Below, one piece after another: positions 1 to 6,171 of a stretch of 8,757 bases of DNA. The position numbers and the translations under genes were made by a program. Position 1 is the stretch's first letter. Every line of letters starts with the position of its first letter. Under the pieces are notes generated by a model, which was not told where the DNA came from, made no database searches, and saw only the letters and a list, made by a program, of their open reading frames with translations. Source of the DNA: Oscillibacter sp. (GTDB lineage Bacteria > Bacillota > Clostridia > Oscillospirales > Oscillospiraceae); contig DPGF01000036.1 of NCBI GenBank assembly GCA_003522105.1, forward strand, positions 1 through 8,757. Reading direction: 5' to 3'.

Positions 1-815
1 AGGAACATGGCTCCCGGCAGCACCGGCGCGCCGTAGGCGATGATGTTCGCGCCCGCGGCCCGGATGCCGCCCGGCGTGTTGTCGTCGGGATCGACGCTCA
101 TGCCGCCCGTGCAGAGGATCATATCGAGCTTTTTCCCGCGCATGGCGAGCACCGCGTCGCGCACATTTTCCACCCCGTCGCCGGAGTAGACGACCTCAAG
201 CGTTTCGATGCCGTAGGTCTTGAGCTTGTCGATGACGACAGGCGTAAAGGTATCCTGAATGAGCCCCTTTTTCACCTCGCTGCCGGTGGCAACGATACAG
301 GCAGTCTTTCGCACGAAGGGTCTGAGCGCAAGGAGCGGCTCCTTTCCCGCCGCCGTTTCGGCTCTTTGGAGCTTTTCCTCCTCGATGATGAGCGGGATGA
401 CGCGCATGCCCGCGAGCTTGTCGCCTTCGCGCACGGCCGTGCCGCCCTTGCGCGTGGCAATCATCACCTCGTCCTGACTGTTCACGGCGATAAGGCGCGC
501 AGAGTCGACTAAAAACACACCGTCGCAGGCGGCTTTCAGCTCGATCTTGCCCTCTTTCACCTCGCTGCGGATCATGTTCTCCTGCCCGCAGAGGGCGAGG
601 AGCCGCTCCGCCGCGTCGTTTTCGTGCACCATGCCGCTTGTCATCTCCCAGACGTAGAGGTGCTCCTTTCCCATGCTGAGCAGCACCGGAATATCCTCTT
701 CCGTCACAACATGACCCTTGCGGAAGCGCGCGTCCTTATACTGATCCTTGATGATCTGCGTTAGGTCGTGGCAGAGCACATGACCCACCGCATTCTCAGT
801 TTTGATGAGTTTCAT
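1..815 (-). CDS. MoeA-like molybdopterin-binding protein (3' end outside window)
   Basis: The first 271 residues are visible and the C-terminus is cut off by the window edge. The C-terminal half is a molybdopterin-binding (MoCF_biosynth) fold: TGSEV at residues 177-181 and TGGMSVDPDD at 236-245, followed by AGA and PVLPGAMF at the edge. In the MoeA/MogA superfamily these glycine/aspartate loops bind molybdopterin. The first about 170 residues do not show a typical MoeA N-terminal domain, so this resembles the shorter clostridial MoeA-like proteins rather than full MoeA. Its likely role is cytoplasmic handling or metalation of molybdopterin, which is inference. The ATG at 813-815 overlaps the stop of the upstream MOSC gene as ATGA, indicating translational coupling and last position among the visible operon genes. 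Family assignment is confident; the exact reaction is not. Confidence 0.88.
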   Translation of the reverse strand, partial: MKLIKTENAVGHVLCHDLTQIIKDQYKDARFRKGHVVTEEDIPVLLSMGKEHLYVWEMTSGMVHENDAAERLLALCGQENMIRSEVKEGKIELKAACDGVFLVDSARLIAVNSQDEVMIATRKGGTAVREGDKLAGMRVIPLIIEEEKLQRAETAAGKEPLLALRPFVRKTACIVATGSEVKKGLIQDTFTPVVIDKLKTYGIETLEVVYSGDGVENVRDAVLAMRGKKLDMILCTGGMSVDPDDNTPGGIRAAGANIIAYGAPVLPGAMF

Positions 816-1246
816 TTCAGCACCTCGATCTCGTCACCGGGGCGAATGCGGCCCTCTTTGATCACGACGGCGAAGATGCCCTCGGTCGGCATCACGCACT
901 TGCCCGTCGCCTTCTTGATCTCGCAGTCGTTGTGGCACTGCTTGCCGATCTGCGTGACCTCAAGCTCCGTTTCGCCCACGCGCAGGCGCGTGCCGACGGG
1001 CAGCGTCTTGAGCGCAATGCCGCGCGTATTGATGTTTTCTGCAAAAATGCCCGCGTCCAGTTCGATGGGGCAGGCCTCACGCATCGTATCCACGCTTTCG
1101 TCGGCAAGGAGGCTGATCTGGCGGTGCCAGTCGCCCGCGTGGGCGTCGCCCACAATGCCGTGATGGCATTTTACGTCGATATAGGGAACCTCATGCTTGC
1201 GCACGCCTTTTTTCTCGCTGATGTTCACAGCCGTTACATGAGCCAT
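812..1246 (-). CDS. MOSC domain protein
   Basis: This is a 144-residue stand-alone MOSC (molybdenum cofactor sulfurase C-terminal) domain. Visible signatures are GIVGDAHAGDWHRQISLL at about 30-47 and GKQCHNDCEIKKATGKC at 101-117, with cysteines 104, 108 and 117. MOSC proteins are thought to bind Moco or carry sulfur on a conserved cysteine; a role in Moco sulfuration or trafficking is inferred from the family and the neighbours. The ATG at 1244-1246 is preferred over one 21 bases upstream, because a GGAGG box (1256-1260) sits 9 bases before it and the longer form would overlap moaC. The moaC stop is only 4 bases upstream, and the gene ends in an ATGA overlap with the MoeA-like gene. Confidence 0.9.
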   Translation of the reverse strand: MAHVTAVNISEKKGVRKHEVPYIDVKCHHGIVGDAHAGDWHRQISLLADESVDTMREACPIELDAGIFAENINTRGIALKTLPVGTRLRVGETELEVTQIGKQCHNDCEIKKATGKCVMPTEGIFAVVIKEGRIRPGDEIEVLK

Positions 1247-1250
1247 TTTA

Positions 1251-1721
1251 TCATTCCTCCGCTTCATAAACGCCGCTCTTCCCGCCCTCTTTATAGAGAA
1301 GGTGAACGTTGTCGATCTTCATATCGCGCTGCACGGCCTTGCACATATCGTACACCGTGAGCGCCGCGACGCTCACCGCCGTAAGCGCTTCCATTTCAAC
1401 GCCCGTTTCGCCGCGGCAGCGCACCTCGCTCAGGATATGCAGCGCGGTATCCTCGATCGAAAATGAGATGTCCACCTTTGTCAGCAGCAGCGGGTGGCAC
1501 ATTGGGATCAGCTCGCTGTTCTTCTTCGCAGCCATAATGCCCGCGACCTGCGCGACCGCCAGCACGTCGCCCTTGCCGATGGCGCCTTCTTTGATCTTGT
1601 CCATCGTCGTTTTTGCCATGCGCACCGTTGCCTCGGCGCGCGCGACGCGGAAGGTCTGCGCCTTTTCGCTCACGTCCACCATGCGGGCGCGTCCCTGTTC
1701 GTTAAAATGCGTCAGTTCCAT
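1251..1721 (-). CDS. moaC: Cyclic pyranopterin monophosphate synthase MoaC
   Basis: This 156-residue protein matches the usual MoaC length. MoaC converts the 3',8-cyclo-GTP made by MoaA into cyclic pyranopterin monophosphate, the second step of Moco synthesis. Recognisable motifs are MVDVSEK near the start, KGDV with K50, LIPMCHPL with C75-H76-P77, METGV-type GETGVEMEALTAVSVAALTVYDMCK with E109/E111, and K128. The two lysines and the CHP histidine correspond to the known MoaC active site, as judged by motif position. The ATG at 1719-1721 has a GGAGG box at 1732-1736 that lies inside the 3' end of moaA. The 6-base gap to moaA indicates co-transcription. No unusual residue changes are visible. 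Confidence 0.96.
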   Translation of the reverse strand: MELTHFNEQGRARMVDVSEKAQTFRVARAEATVRMAKTTMDKIKEGAIGKGDVLAVAQVAGIMAAKKNSELIPMCHPLLLTKVDISFSIEDTALHILSEVRCRGETGVEMEALTAVSVAALTVYDMCKAVQRDMKIDNVHLLYKEGGKSGVYEAEE

Positions 1722-1727
1722 GTGCTT

Positions 1728-2669
1728 TCACCCTCCAATCGCAAACATGCCGCGCTGCGCTTCCGTTTCTCCGGTCTCGTCCATGTGATGGCGCTCCGGT
1801 TTCATCAGAATGCCGCGGCGGATCGCCGCTTCCAATTCGTCACCCGAAAGGCCGCGCAGCGATAGCTCCGCAGCCGAATGCAGGCAGGGCTTCAATTTTC
1901 CGTCCGCCGTGATGCGCACGCGGCTGCATTCGCTGCAAAAGGCGTGGCTCATCGGGGCGATCAGCCCGACTGTTCCCTTTGCACCGGGGAAGCGGTAGCA
2001 CGCGGCCACGCCGTCGTGCGAAATGGCCTCCAACTCCGGACAGCGCTCCAAAACCGCCTGCGCAGGGAGATAGGCGCCAAAGTCCCTGCCGCAGCCCATC
2101 GGCATGCGCTCGATGAAACGCACCTGCCAGTCGTGCGCGCGCGTCAGCGCGGCAAAATCGGCGATCTCATCATCGTTAACGCCGCCGAGCAGCACGCAGT
2201 TGAGTTTGATTTTCTCAAAACCTGCGCGCTCGGCCGCCTCGATGCCCCGCAGGACGTCAGAAAGCGTACCAAGGCGCGTGATGGCGCGGAAGCGCTCTTC
2301 TTTCAGCGTGTCGAGGCTGATGTTGAGGTGCGTGACGCCCGCTTCGCGCAGCGCCGCTGCTTGCTCTGCAAGCAGACTGCCGTTCGTGGTAAGGCACAGC
2401 TCTTCAACGCCCGGAATTTCCGCAAGCATCCGGCAGAAATCGACCGCGCCGCGCCGCACGAGCGGCTCGCCGCCTGTAACGCGGATCTTCTTGACGCCGC
2501 AGCGCACAGCTGCCGCGGCCATATCGCGCAGCTCTTCGAGCGAGCAAATATCTTTGTGCGCGCATTTTTCAATGCCGCCATCCGGCATGCAGTAGCGGCA
2601 ACGGTAGTTGCAGCGGTCTGTGATGCTGATGCGCAGATAGGTAATGGCTCTTGCGTAGCTGTCCACCAC
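1728..2669 (-). CDS. moaA: GTP 3',8-cyclase MoaA (radical SAM)
   Basis: MoaA is a radical SAM enzyme that rearranges GTP into 3',8-cyclo-GTP, the first committed Moco step. The N-terminal cluster motif C20-x3-C24-x2-C27 and the SAM-binding GGEP at 66-69 are present. The second, substrate-binding [4Fe-4S] motif is C245-x2-C248-x13-C262, diagnostic for MoaA. The protein ends in Gly-Gly, as is typical and functionally important in this family. At 313 residues it is slightly shorter than many homologues. The start is GTG (2667-2669), with a GGGAGG box at 2678-2683 spaced 8 bases. It is the first gene of the operon moaA-moaC-MOSC-MoeA-like. The leader from the predicted promoter is only about 30 bases. 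Confidence 0.97.
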   Translation of the reverse strand: MVDSYARAITYLRISITDRCNYRCRYCMPDGGIEKCAHKDICSLEELRDMAAAAVRCGVKKIRVTGGEPLVRRGAVDFCRMLAEIPGVEELCLTTNGSLLAEQAAALREAGVTHLNISLDTLKEERFRAITRLGTLSDVLRGIEAAERAGFEKIKLNCVLLGGVNDDEIADFAALTRAHDWQVRFIERMPMGCGRDFGAYLPAQAVLERCPELEAISHDGVAACYRFPGAKGTVGLIAPMSHAFCSECSRVRITADGKLKPCLHSAAELSLRGLSGDELEAAIRRGILMKPERHHMDETGETEAQRGMFAIGG

Positions 2670-2694
2670 AAAGACCGCCTCCCTTCACCGTGTT

Positions 2695-2736
2695 GATTGC
2701 ATGATATTTTACCAAAAATAACGCTTGCATGCAATC
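2695..2736. promoter_or_regulatory. Inverted repeat bracketing the moaA promoter (candidate operator)
   Basis: GATTGCATG (2695-2703) and its exact reverse complement CATGCAATC (2728-2736) flank the moaA promoter, one arm over the start region and one over the -35 box. The outer arm also forms part of the perfect palindrome TTGCATGCAA (2725-2734). This layout is typical of a repressor that blocks the polymerase site. The binding protein is not known; the divergent IclR regulator is the obvious candidate by position only. Confidence 0.5.
2706..2734 (-). promoter_or_regulatory. Predicted sigma-A-type promoter of the moaA operon
   Basis: On the minus strand the -35 box TTGCAT (2729-2734) is separated by exactly 17 bases from the -10 box TAAAAT (2706-2711). 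This places the transcription start near 2698-2700 and gives a leader of about 30 bases before the GTG start of moaA. The spacing and AT-rich context in a GC-rich genome make this a strong prediction. It has not been tested experimentally. Confidence 0.75.
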
Positions 2737-2748
2737 TTGCTGTTCGGC

Positions 2749-2776
2749 ATTGTCGGATAGCAATTTGCTATTGTCG
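2749..2776. promoter_or_regulatory. Palindrome and direct repeats upstream of iclR (candidate operator)
   Basis: ATAGCA-ATT-TGCTAT (2757-2771) is a 6-base inverted repeat lying between two copies of ATTGTCG (2749-2755 and 2770-2776). The direct repeats start 21 bases apart, about two helical turns. The block ends 5 bases before the iclR -35 box. IclR proteins often bind imperfect palindromes near their own divergent promoters, so autoregulation is plausible but inferred. Confidence 0.4.
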
Positions 2777-2781
2777 CAATA

Positions 2782-2810
2782 TTGACTTTTGCCGCCCGAT
2801 TTTTTAAAAT
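2782..2810 (+). promoter_or_regulatory. Predicted promoter of the iclR gene
   Basis: TTGACT (2782-2787) and TAAAAT (2805-2810) are spaced by exactly 17 bases. The start codon lies 33 bases beyond the -10 box. This is close to the sigma-A consensus and divergent from the moaA promoter, so the two genes share one control region of about 170 bases. Confidence 0.75.
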
Positions 2811-2843
2811 AGAAAGAAGAAAAAGCATTCAGGGGGGACACTT

Positions 2844-3611
2844 ATGGCAGACGGCAACACGATCCGCTCCGTTGCCAAGGCAATGGAGCTGCTGCAGCTG
2901 CTGAGCGATGCGGGCGAGCCGATGACGCTCACTGACATCAGCAGCCGCGCAGGACTGCCCAAAAGCACGGCCTTCGGCCTTTTGACCACCATGCGGGATC
3001 ACGATGTCATCACGCAGCACGCCGATGGGAAATACGCCCTTGGCCTGCGGCTTTTTGAATACGGCTGCCGTGCCAGCGCCTTCTGGAACGTCTCTTCGCT
3101 CGCGCGGCCCTACCTTGCGCACCTGGTCGACGAGACCGGTGGCTCTGCGATGCTCTCCACTTACGAAAACGGACACATTGTCGCGCTTGATCAGGCGGAG
3201 GGGCGCGACAGCCTGCGCGTCGTCTCCGCGCCCGGTGCGCGCCTGCCGCTGCACTGCACCTCGCAGGGGAAGATCGTCCTCGCCCACATGAGTGAAAGCG
3301 AGGCTGCCAAGCTCCTCTCCCGTGCAGCACCGCTCACACCCTTCACGCCCCACACAGAAACAGACGCAGCTGCGCTGCTCGCGTCCCTGCCCGCCTGCCG
3401 GGAGGCAGGCTTTGCCGTGGAAAACGGCGAATATAAAATTGGCCTGCGCTCCATTTCCGCGCCGGTCTTCACCGGCGGCGGCACGCTCAAATATGTCGTC
3501 AGCGTGCTTGGCATGTTCCGCTCCGTGCATTCGGACGAATTCGCGCACGCCGAGCGCGCCGTTGTCGCCGCGGGGCAGATGCTCTCTGCCGCGCTGGGGT
3601 ATCAGGGGTGA
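2844..3611 (+). CDS. IclR-family transcriptional regulator
   Basis: The protein has 255 residues, the normal length for this family. A winged helix-turn-helix lies at about residues 6-65, including MTLTDISSRAGLPKSTAFGLL, the canonical IclR HTH pattern. It is followed by the IclR effector-binding domain (about 75-250), with conserved pieces such as GARLPLHCTSQGKIVLAH and GLRSISAPVF. The start ATG at 2844 is preceded by an AGGGGGGA ribosome binding site. These proteins are cytosolic dimers or tetramers that sense small molecules and often control a divergent operon. Here the divergent operon makes Moco, so control of Moco supply is the working hypothesis. The ligand cannot be deduced. It is the only plus-strand gene in the chromosomal part of the window. 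Confidence 0.92.
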   Translation: MADGNTIRSVAKAMELLQLLSDAGEPMTLTDISSRAGLPKSTAFGLLTTMRDHDVITQHADGKYALGLRLFEYGCRASAFWNVSSLARPYLAHLVDETGGSAMLSTYENGHIVALDQAEGRDSLRVVSAPGARLPLHCTSQGKIVLAHMSESEAAKLLSRAAPLTPFTPHTETDAAALLASLPACREAGFAVENGEYKIGLRSISAPVFTGGGTLKYVVSVLGMFRSVHSDEFAHAERAVVAAGQMLSAALGYQG

Positions 3612-3651
3612 CGATTCTCTCTTCGGCACGAGGATTTTTCCGATAAACAGC

Positions 3652-3690
3652 AAAAATGTCCCCGCGTTTCAAAAACGCGGGGACATTTTT
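3652..3690. terminator. Bidirectional intrinsic terminator between iclR and mogA
   Basis: Two 18-base arms, 3652-3669 and 3673-3690, are exact reverse complements around a 3-base loop. The stem has a GC-rich core (GTCCCCGCG) and is flanked by A5 on the left and T5 on the right, so it can end transcription on both strands. It lies about 40 bases after the iclR stop and 14 bases past the mogA stop, as expected for two convergent genes. Confidence 0.93.
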
Positions 3691-3703
3691 CTTCATTTTC
3701 TGC

Positions 3704-4183
3704 TCAGTGGCCTTCGCCGGCAAGCATCTTGAGCCCATGGCCAAGTGCGCCGAGGACGGCGCTCAGGTTTTCGCGCGCAGCCTTTTCAGATCCCGGCAGA
3801 TTCACAATGAGGCTCTTCCCTCTGCTTCCCGCTGCGGCGCGGGAGAGCATCGCGTTCGGCGTGATCGACAGGCTAAAATAGAGCATCGCCTGCGGGATCG
3901 CGGGGATCTCGCGCTCGAGCACGGCGCGCGTTGCCTCGGGCGTCACATCGCGTTGGGAAAGCCCCGTGCCGCCGCATGTAATGATCAAGTCGCAGCGCTT
4001 TTCGTCCGCGCAGCGGATCAACTCCGCGCTGATCCGCTCCTTTTCGTCCGGCACGATGGAAGTGTGCACAACGTCGTAGCCCGCCTCTTTCAGTATTTGG
4101 GTCACAGCGGGGCCACTCTTATCTTCGTACACGCCCGCAGACGCGCGGTCGCTGACGGTGATGACCGCCGCCTGATAGTGCAT
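3704..4183 (-). CDS. mogA: Molybdopterin adenylyltransferase (MogA/MoaB type)
   Basis: This 159-residue protein is a single MoCF_biosynth domain. MogA activates molybdopterin with ATP to give adenylylated molybdopterin before metal insertion. Visible motifs are TVSDRASAG at 9-17, DLIITCGGTGLSQRDVTPEAT at 65-85 (GGTG 71-74, D79) and NLPGSEKAARENL near the C-terminus. The size fits MogA or the closely related MoaB, which sequence reading alone cannot separate; the gene symbol is given on that basis. The gene begins 20 bases after the radical SAM stop and is probably in the same transcript. Its ribosome binding site is modest (GGCGG). It ends just before a bidirectional terminator. Confidence 0.9.
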   Translation of the reverse strand: MHYQAAVITVSDRASAGVYEDKSGPAVTQILKEAGYDVVHTSIVPDEKERISAELIRCADEKRCDLIITCGGTGLSQRDVTPEATRAVLEREIPAIPQAMLYFSLSITPNAMLSRAAAGSRGKSLIVNLPGSEKAARENLSAVLGALGHGLKMLAGEGH

Positions 4184-4203
4184 CGTCTTTTGCCGCCTTT
4201 CCC

Positions 4204-5091
4204 TTAAAAGTCGACCGTCCCCTCAAGCACACGCAGGTCATACGGCTCGTAGACGGCCTTGCGGTATGCGTCCACGTCGAGCTTCACGCCCGTCCAGTCG
4301 GAGTGGATCTCGCCGGTCTGCTTGATGAGAATATCGTAGAGGATATCATAGGTCACACCATCATCGCCCGTTTCCACAATGGTGGAGTAGGGCAGCGTTT
4401 TATGATAGGTCATGTGCAGACCCTTGTAGTCGAAATGATAGCCGTTGCGCATGCGGCAGCCGTCAAGTCCCTTGTAGGCAAAGCGCTTTTTGAGATCCAC
4501 GAGGATCTTGTCGCCCTCTTCCTGATAGAGGTTTTCGGGCGTGGTCTCGGTGTAGTCGTAGCGGAACTGCACGGGGATATTATACTTGCGCCAGCGCTCG
4601 GCGTAATCGGTCAGCTCATCGGCAGGATAATCCATGTACAGTACGCAGTTCACGCGCTTGGGCGTTGCGATGCGGGCAACGATCTCATCGGGCGATTCTT
4701 CAACGTACTTCGTCAGATGACGGGAAACGTTGATGCAGGTGATCTTGTCGCGGTTGCGCTCGGTGAAGGCGAGCATCTCTTCTGCGCTGCATCCGGGCTG
4801 CACGGGAAAGGTCGTGTTGATATACACCTTATGCGTGGTAGGAATCGCGTCGAGCATGCGCTGGAGTGCCTTCAGATTGGCAAACGGCTCGCCGCCGGTA
4901 AATACAAAGTCGCAGTACGGCGTGATCTCATTCATCACGGCGATGCTCTCAAGGATCGCCTCAACGCTGAACCCCTCAGCATGGGCGTATTCCTGCTTGT
5001 TCACGCAGAAGGGGCAGTGGTTCCGGCAGTCATAAGGCACAAATATCGTTACAGTTGCGCCGCCCTCGCGCGTCTTATAGGGATGAGTCAT
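4204..5091 (-). CDS. Radical SAM protein of unknown function, linked to mogA
   Basis: This 295-residue protein has the radical SAM cluster motif C22-x3-C26-x2-C29 (CRNHCPFC) and the SAM-binding TGGEPF at 65-70. No second cysteine cluster (SPASM or MoaA-like) is visible in the C-terminal half, where cysteines are single. The family is not one I can name, and no substrate can be assigned. Its position directly upstream of mogA suggests a role tied to molybdenum or molybdoenzymes, which is inference from context. The start at 5089-5091 is chosen because a strong promoter lies just upstream, inside the only alternative N-terminal extension (ATG 5167-5169), which also lacks a ribosome binding site. 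The site before the chosen start is weak (GGA about 9 bases upstream). Confidence 0.85.
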   Translation of the reverse strand: MTHPYKTREGGATVTIFVPYDCRNHCPFCVNKQEYAHAEGFSVEAILESIAVMNEITPYCDFVFTGGEPFANLKALQRMLDAIPTTHKVYINTTFPVQPGCSAEEMLAFTERNRDKITCINVSRHLTKYVEESPDEIVARIATPKRVNCVLYMDYPADELTDYAERWRKYNIPVQFRYDYTETTPENLYQEEGDKILVDLKKRFAYKGLDGCRMRNGYHFDYKGLHMTYHKTLPYSTIVETGDDGVTYDILYDILIKQTGEIHSDWTGVKLDVDAYRKAVYEPYDLRVLEGTVDF

Positions 5092-5132
5092 TGGTTCTTG
5101 TCCGTCCTCTGTCAAAAATAAATAATGAGAAT

Positions 5133-5161
5133 ATTTTACTCTTAAATACAGGAGATTGCAA
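5133..5161 (-). promoter_or_regulatory. Predicted promoter of the radical SAM-mogA unit
   Basis: On the minus strand, -35 TTGCAA (5156-5161) and -10 TAAAAT (5133-5138) are spaced by 17 bases. The -10 box is identical to that of moaA. The predicted start is about 35 bases before the radical SAM ATG. The box supports the shorter start of that gene and implies the unit can be expressed separately from the upstream DUF5662-like gene. Confidence 0.72.
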
Positions 5162-5167
5162 GCAAGC
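5154..5167. promoter_or_regulatory. 14-base element shared with the moaA promoter
   Basis: GATTGCAAGCAAGC here matches GATTGCATGCAAGC, read on the minus strand of 2723-2736, at 13 of 14 positions. Both copies cover a -35 box, but in opposite orientation and different register, so -35 conservation alone does not explain the match. It is a candidate shared operator for the two Moco transcription units. Confidence 0.5.
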
Positions 5168-5181
5168 ATCTGACAAAACTC

Positions 5182-5736
5182 TCATTTTGTCGATTTTTGC
5201 TTTTCTTCGCGCAAAAGACCGCGCACATAGGAAAATGCCGCGTCCTCGCCCTCTTCTTTGAGCACGCGCAGCATTTCGCCGATCAGCTCGCCCGTTTCGG
5301 GATGGATCAGGATATGACCGCGCGAGCGTTCGTAGTAGTCGTAGGCTGAGGCGTCGGTATATTGCTCGCCCTGATAGATCTTACAGGCGGCGATGCGGTC
5401 GCAAAACATCTCTGCCACGTATTTGAGCGGCATTTTGCACCCGCCCATATAGACCTTGCCGTCCTCGCCGATGCAGTAGTCGATCCAATATTCAAAGTGG
5501 TGGCGGTTGCGCCCCTTGTGATGGAGCCAGGCAAGGCTCACGCCGTTCTCGCGGCGCTCGGCGTCGTTCGGGCTGCGATACCCCTGATAATACTTGACGC
5601 CGCGAAAAAATTCCGCGGGGCTGTATTTGCTCAGATCGTGCCGCATCCCCTGCGCATACAGGCCGAGGCGAAAACAGTACCGCCGCACAAGACGGCGGTG
5701 GCGTGTGATGGTCTTAAAGTGCTCCCAGGCGCGCAT
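5182..5736 (-). CDS. DUF5662-like family protein
   Basis: This 184-residue protein resembles the DUF5662 family found in Firmicutes and phages, recognised from AWEHFKTITRHRRLV at the N-terminus, GLYAQGMRHDLSKYSPAEF at 25-43, and WLHHKGRNRHHFEYW at 70-84. Histidines 33, 72, 73, 79 and 80 with aspartates 34 and 113 are arranged in a way that recalls metal-dependent HD-type hydrolases, but no activity is established that I can name. The start at 5734-5736 is preferred because a GGGGAG box (5745-5750) sits 8 bases upstream. The in-frame extension to 5982 passes through a predicted promoter and has non-coding character. There are no signal peptide or membrane segments, so it is probably cytosolic. 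No functional tie to the Moco genes is evident. Confidence 0.82.
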   Translation of the reverse strand: MRAWEHFKTITRHRRLVRRYCFRLGLYAQGMRHDLSKYSPAEFFRGVKYYQGYRSPNDAERRENGVSLAWLHHKGRNRHHFEYWIDYCIGEDGKVYMGGCKMPLKYVAEMFCDRIAACKIYQGEQYTDASAYDYYERSRGHILIHPETGELIGEMLRVLKEEGEDAAFSYVRGLLREEKQKSTK

Positions 5737-5839
5737 ACGGACATCTCCCCTGCATATTCCGGCAGGCCGCCGCTGCGGTTCGCCGCTTTCCCGCGCATGG
5801 CTCCCGCTCTCAGCACAGCGCATGCACACATATAAAAAT

Positions 5840-5869
5840 AGTATATCATATTCTCCAAAAATGCAACAA
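5840..5869 (-). promoter_or_regulatory. Possible promoter of the DUF5662-like gene
   Basis: TATACT (5840-5845) on the minus strand is a good -10 box inside a clearly AT-rich patch. TTGTTG (5864-5869), 18 bases upstream, is an acceptable -35 box. The resulting leader would be about 95 bases. Moderate support only. Confidence 0.45.
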
Positions 5870-5935
5870 TGTATTTTTGCCGATATTCTGCGCAAAATGT
5901 CTGCAAGGGCGGCAAAACCCCTGCCCTTTTGTCTC

Positions 5936-5970
5936 CTCCGCGCGGGTAAGCGGCAAGCGCCCGCGCGGAG
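5936..5970. other. Strong intergenic hairpin
   Basis: CTCCGCGCGGG (5936-5946) and its exact reverse complement (5960-5970) form an 11-base GC stem around a 13-base loop. No T tract follows on either strand, so it is not a standard intrinsic terminator. It sits in the 318-base gap between the DUF5662-like gene and the SASP remnant, next to a weaker hairpin (AAGGGC...GCCCTT, about 5905-5929). The rest of this gap holds only the predicted promoter near 5850 and the terminator at 5997-6023. Confidence 0.5.
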
Positions 5971-5996
5971 TGAGCGTGCCATCTTCTGTTGAACGC

Positions 5997-6023
5997 AAAA
6001 AGGCGCGGCCTGCTGGCCGCGCC
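5997..6023 (-). terminator. Intrinsic terminator of the SASP gene
   Basis: GGCGCGGCC (6002-6010) pairs exactly with GGCCGCGCC (6015-6023) around a 4-base loop. Read on the minus strand it is followed by T5 (5997-6001). It lies about 30 bases beyond the SASP stop codon and is correctly oriented for it. Confidence 0.9.
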
Positions 6024-6054
6024 CTCTTTCGCTATTTGTGAAGCTTATCTTTGT

Positions 6055-6171
6055 TTACAGGTTCTTCTCGTAGCTCTCGATCATCTTCTTGACCATCTGG
6101 CCGCCGACGGAACCGGCCTCGCGAGAGGTGAGATCGCCGTTGTAGCCCTGCTTGAGGTTGACGCCAACCTC
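6055..6171 (-). pseudogene. Alpha/beta-type small acid-soluble spore protein, 5' half missing
   Basis: Thirty-eight C-terminal codons remain: EVGVNLKQGYNGDLTSREAG and then SVGGQMVKKMIESYEKNL, ending in TAA at 6055-6057. This is the most conserved part of alpha/beta SASPs, the DNA-coating proteins that protect spore DNA from UV and heat; EVGVNL and the SREAGSVGG-type block are diagnostic. Full-length members have roughly 60-75 residues, so about half is absent. Upstream of the glutamate codon (6169-6171) the frame turns into unrelated sequence and meets a TAA at 6193-6195 with no start codon. The break coincides with the end of the serine recombinase element. The surviving part is intact and keeps its own terminator, so the interruption looks recent or conserved by excision. 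Confidence 0.88.

Noticed and set aside
1878..2696. Long plus-strand frame opposite moaA, and similar frames opposite moaC, radical SAM and iclR
   Set aside because: They are antisense to well-supported genes, lack family similarity, and reflect GC-rich codon bias on the coding strand.
2670..2700. Moco or other riboswitch in the moaA leader
   Set aside because: The leader from the predicted start is only about 30 bases, too short for any known riboswitch.
3652..3690. Insertion sequence end or attachment site
   Set aside because: The perfect inverted repeat with flanking A and T tracts between convergent genes is better explained as a bidirectional terminator.
5092..5169. 26-residue N-terminal extension of the radical SAM protein
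   Set aside because: The upstream ATG has no ribosome binding site, and the extension contains the -35 and -10 boxes of the likely promoter.
5737..5840. TPP riboswitch suggested by GCTGAGAGC on the minus strand
   Set aside because: The other conserved thi-box elements (ACCTGATCTGG-type core) are absent.
5737..5982. N-terminal extension of the DUF5662-like protein
   Set aside because: The segment contains a predicted promoter, has low-complexity arginine/alanine composition, and ignores the good GGGGAG site before 5736.
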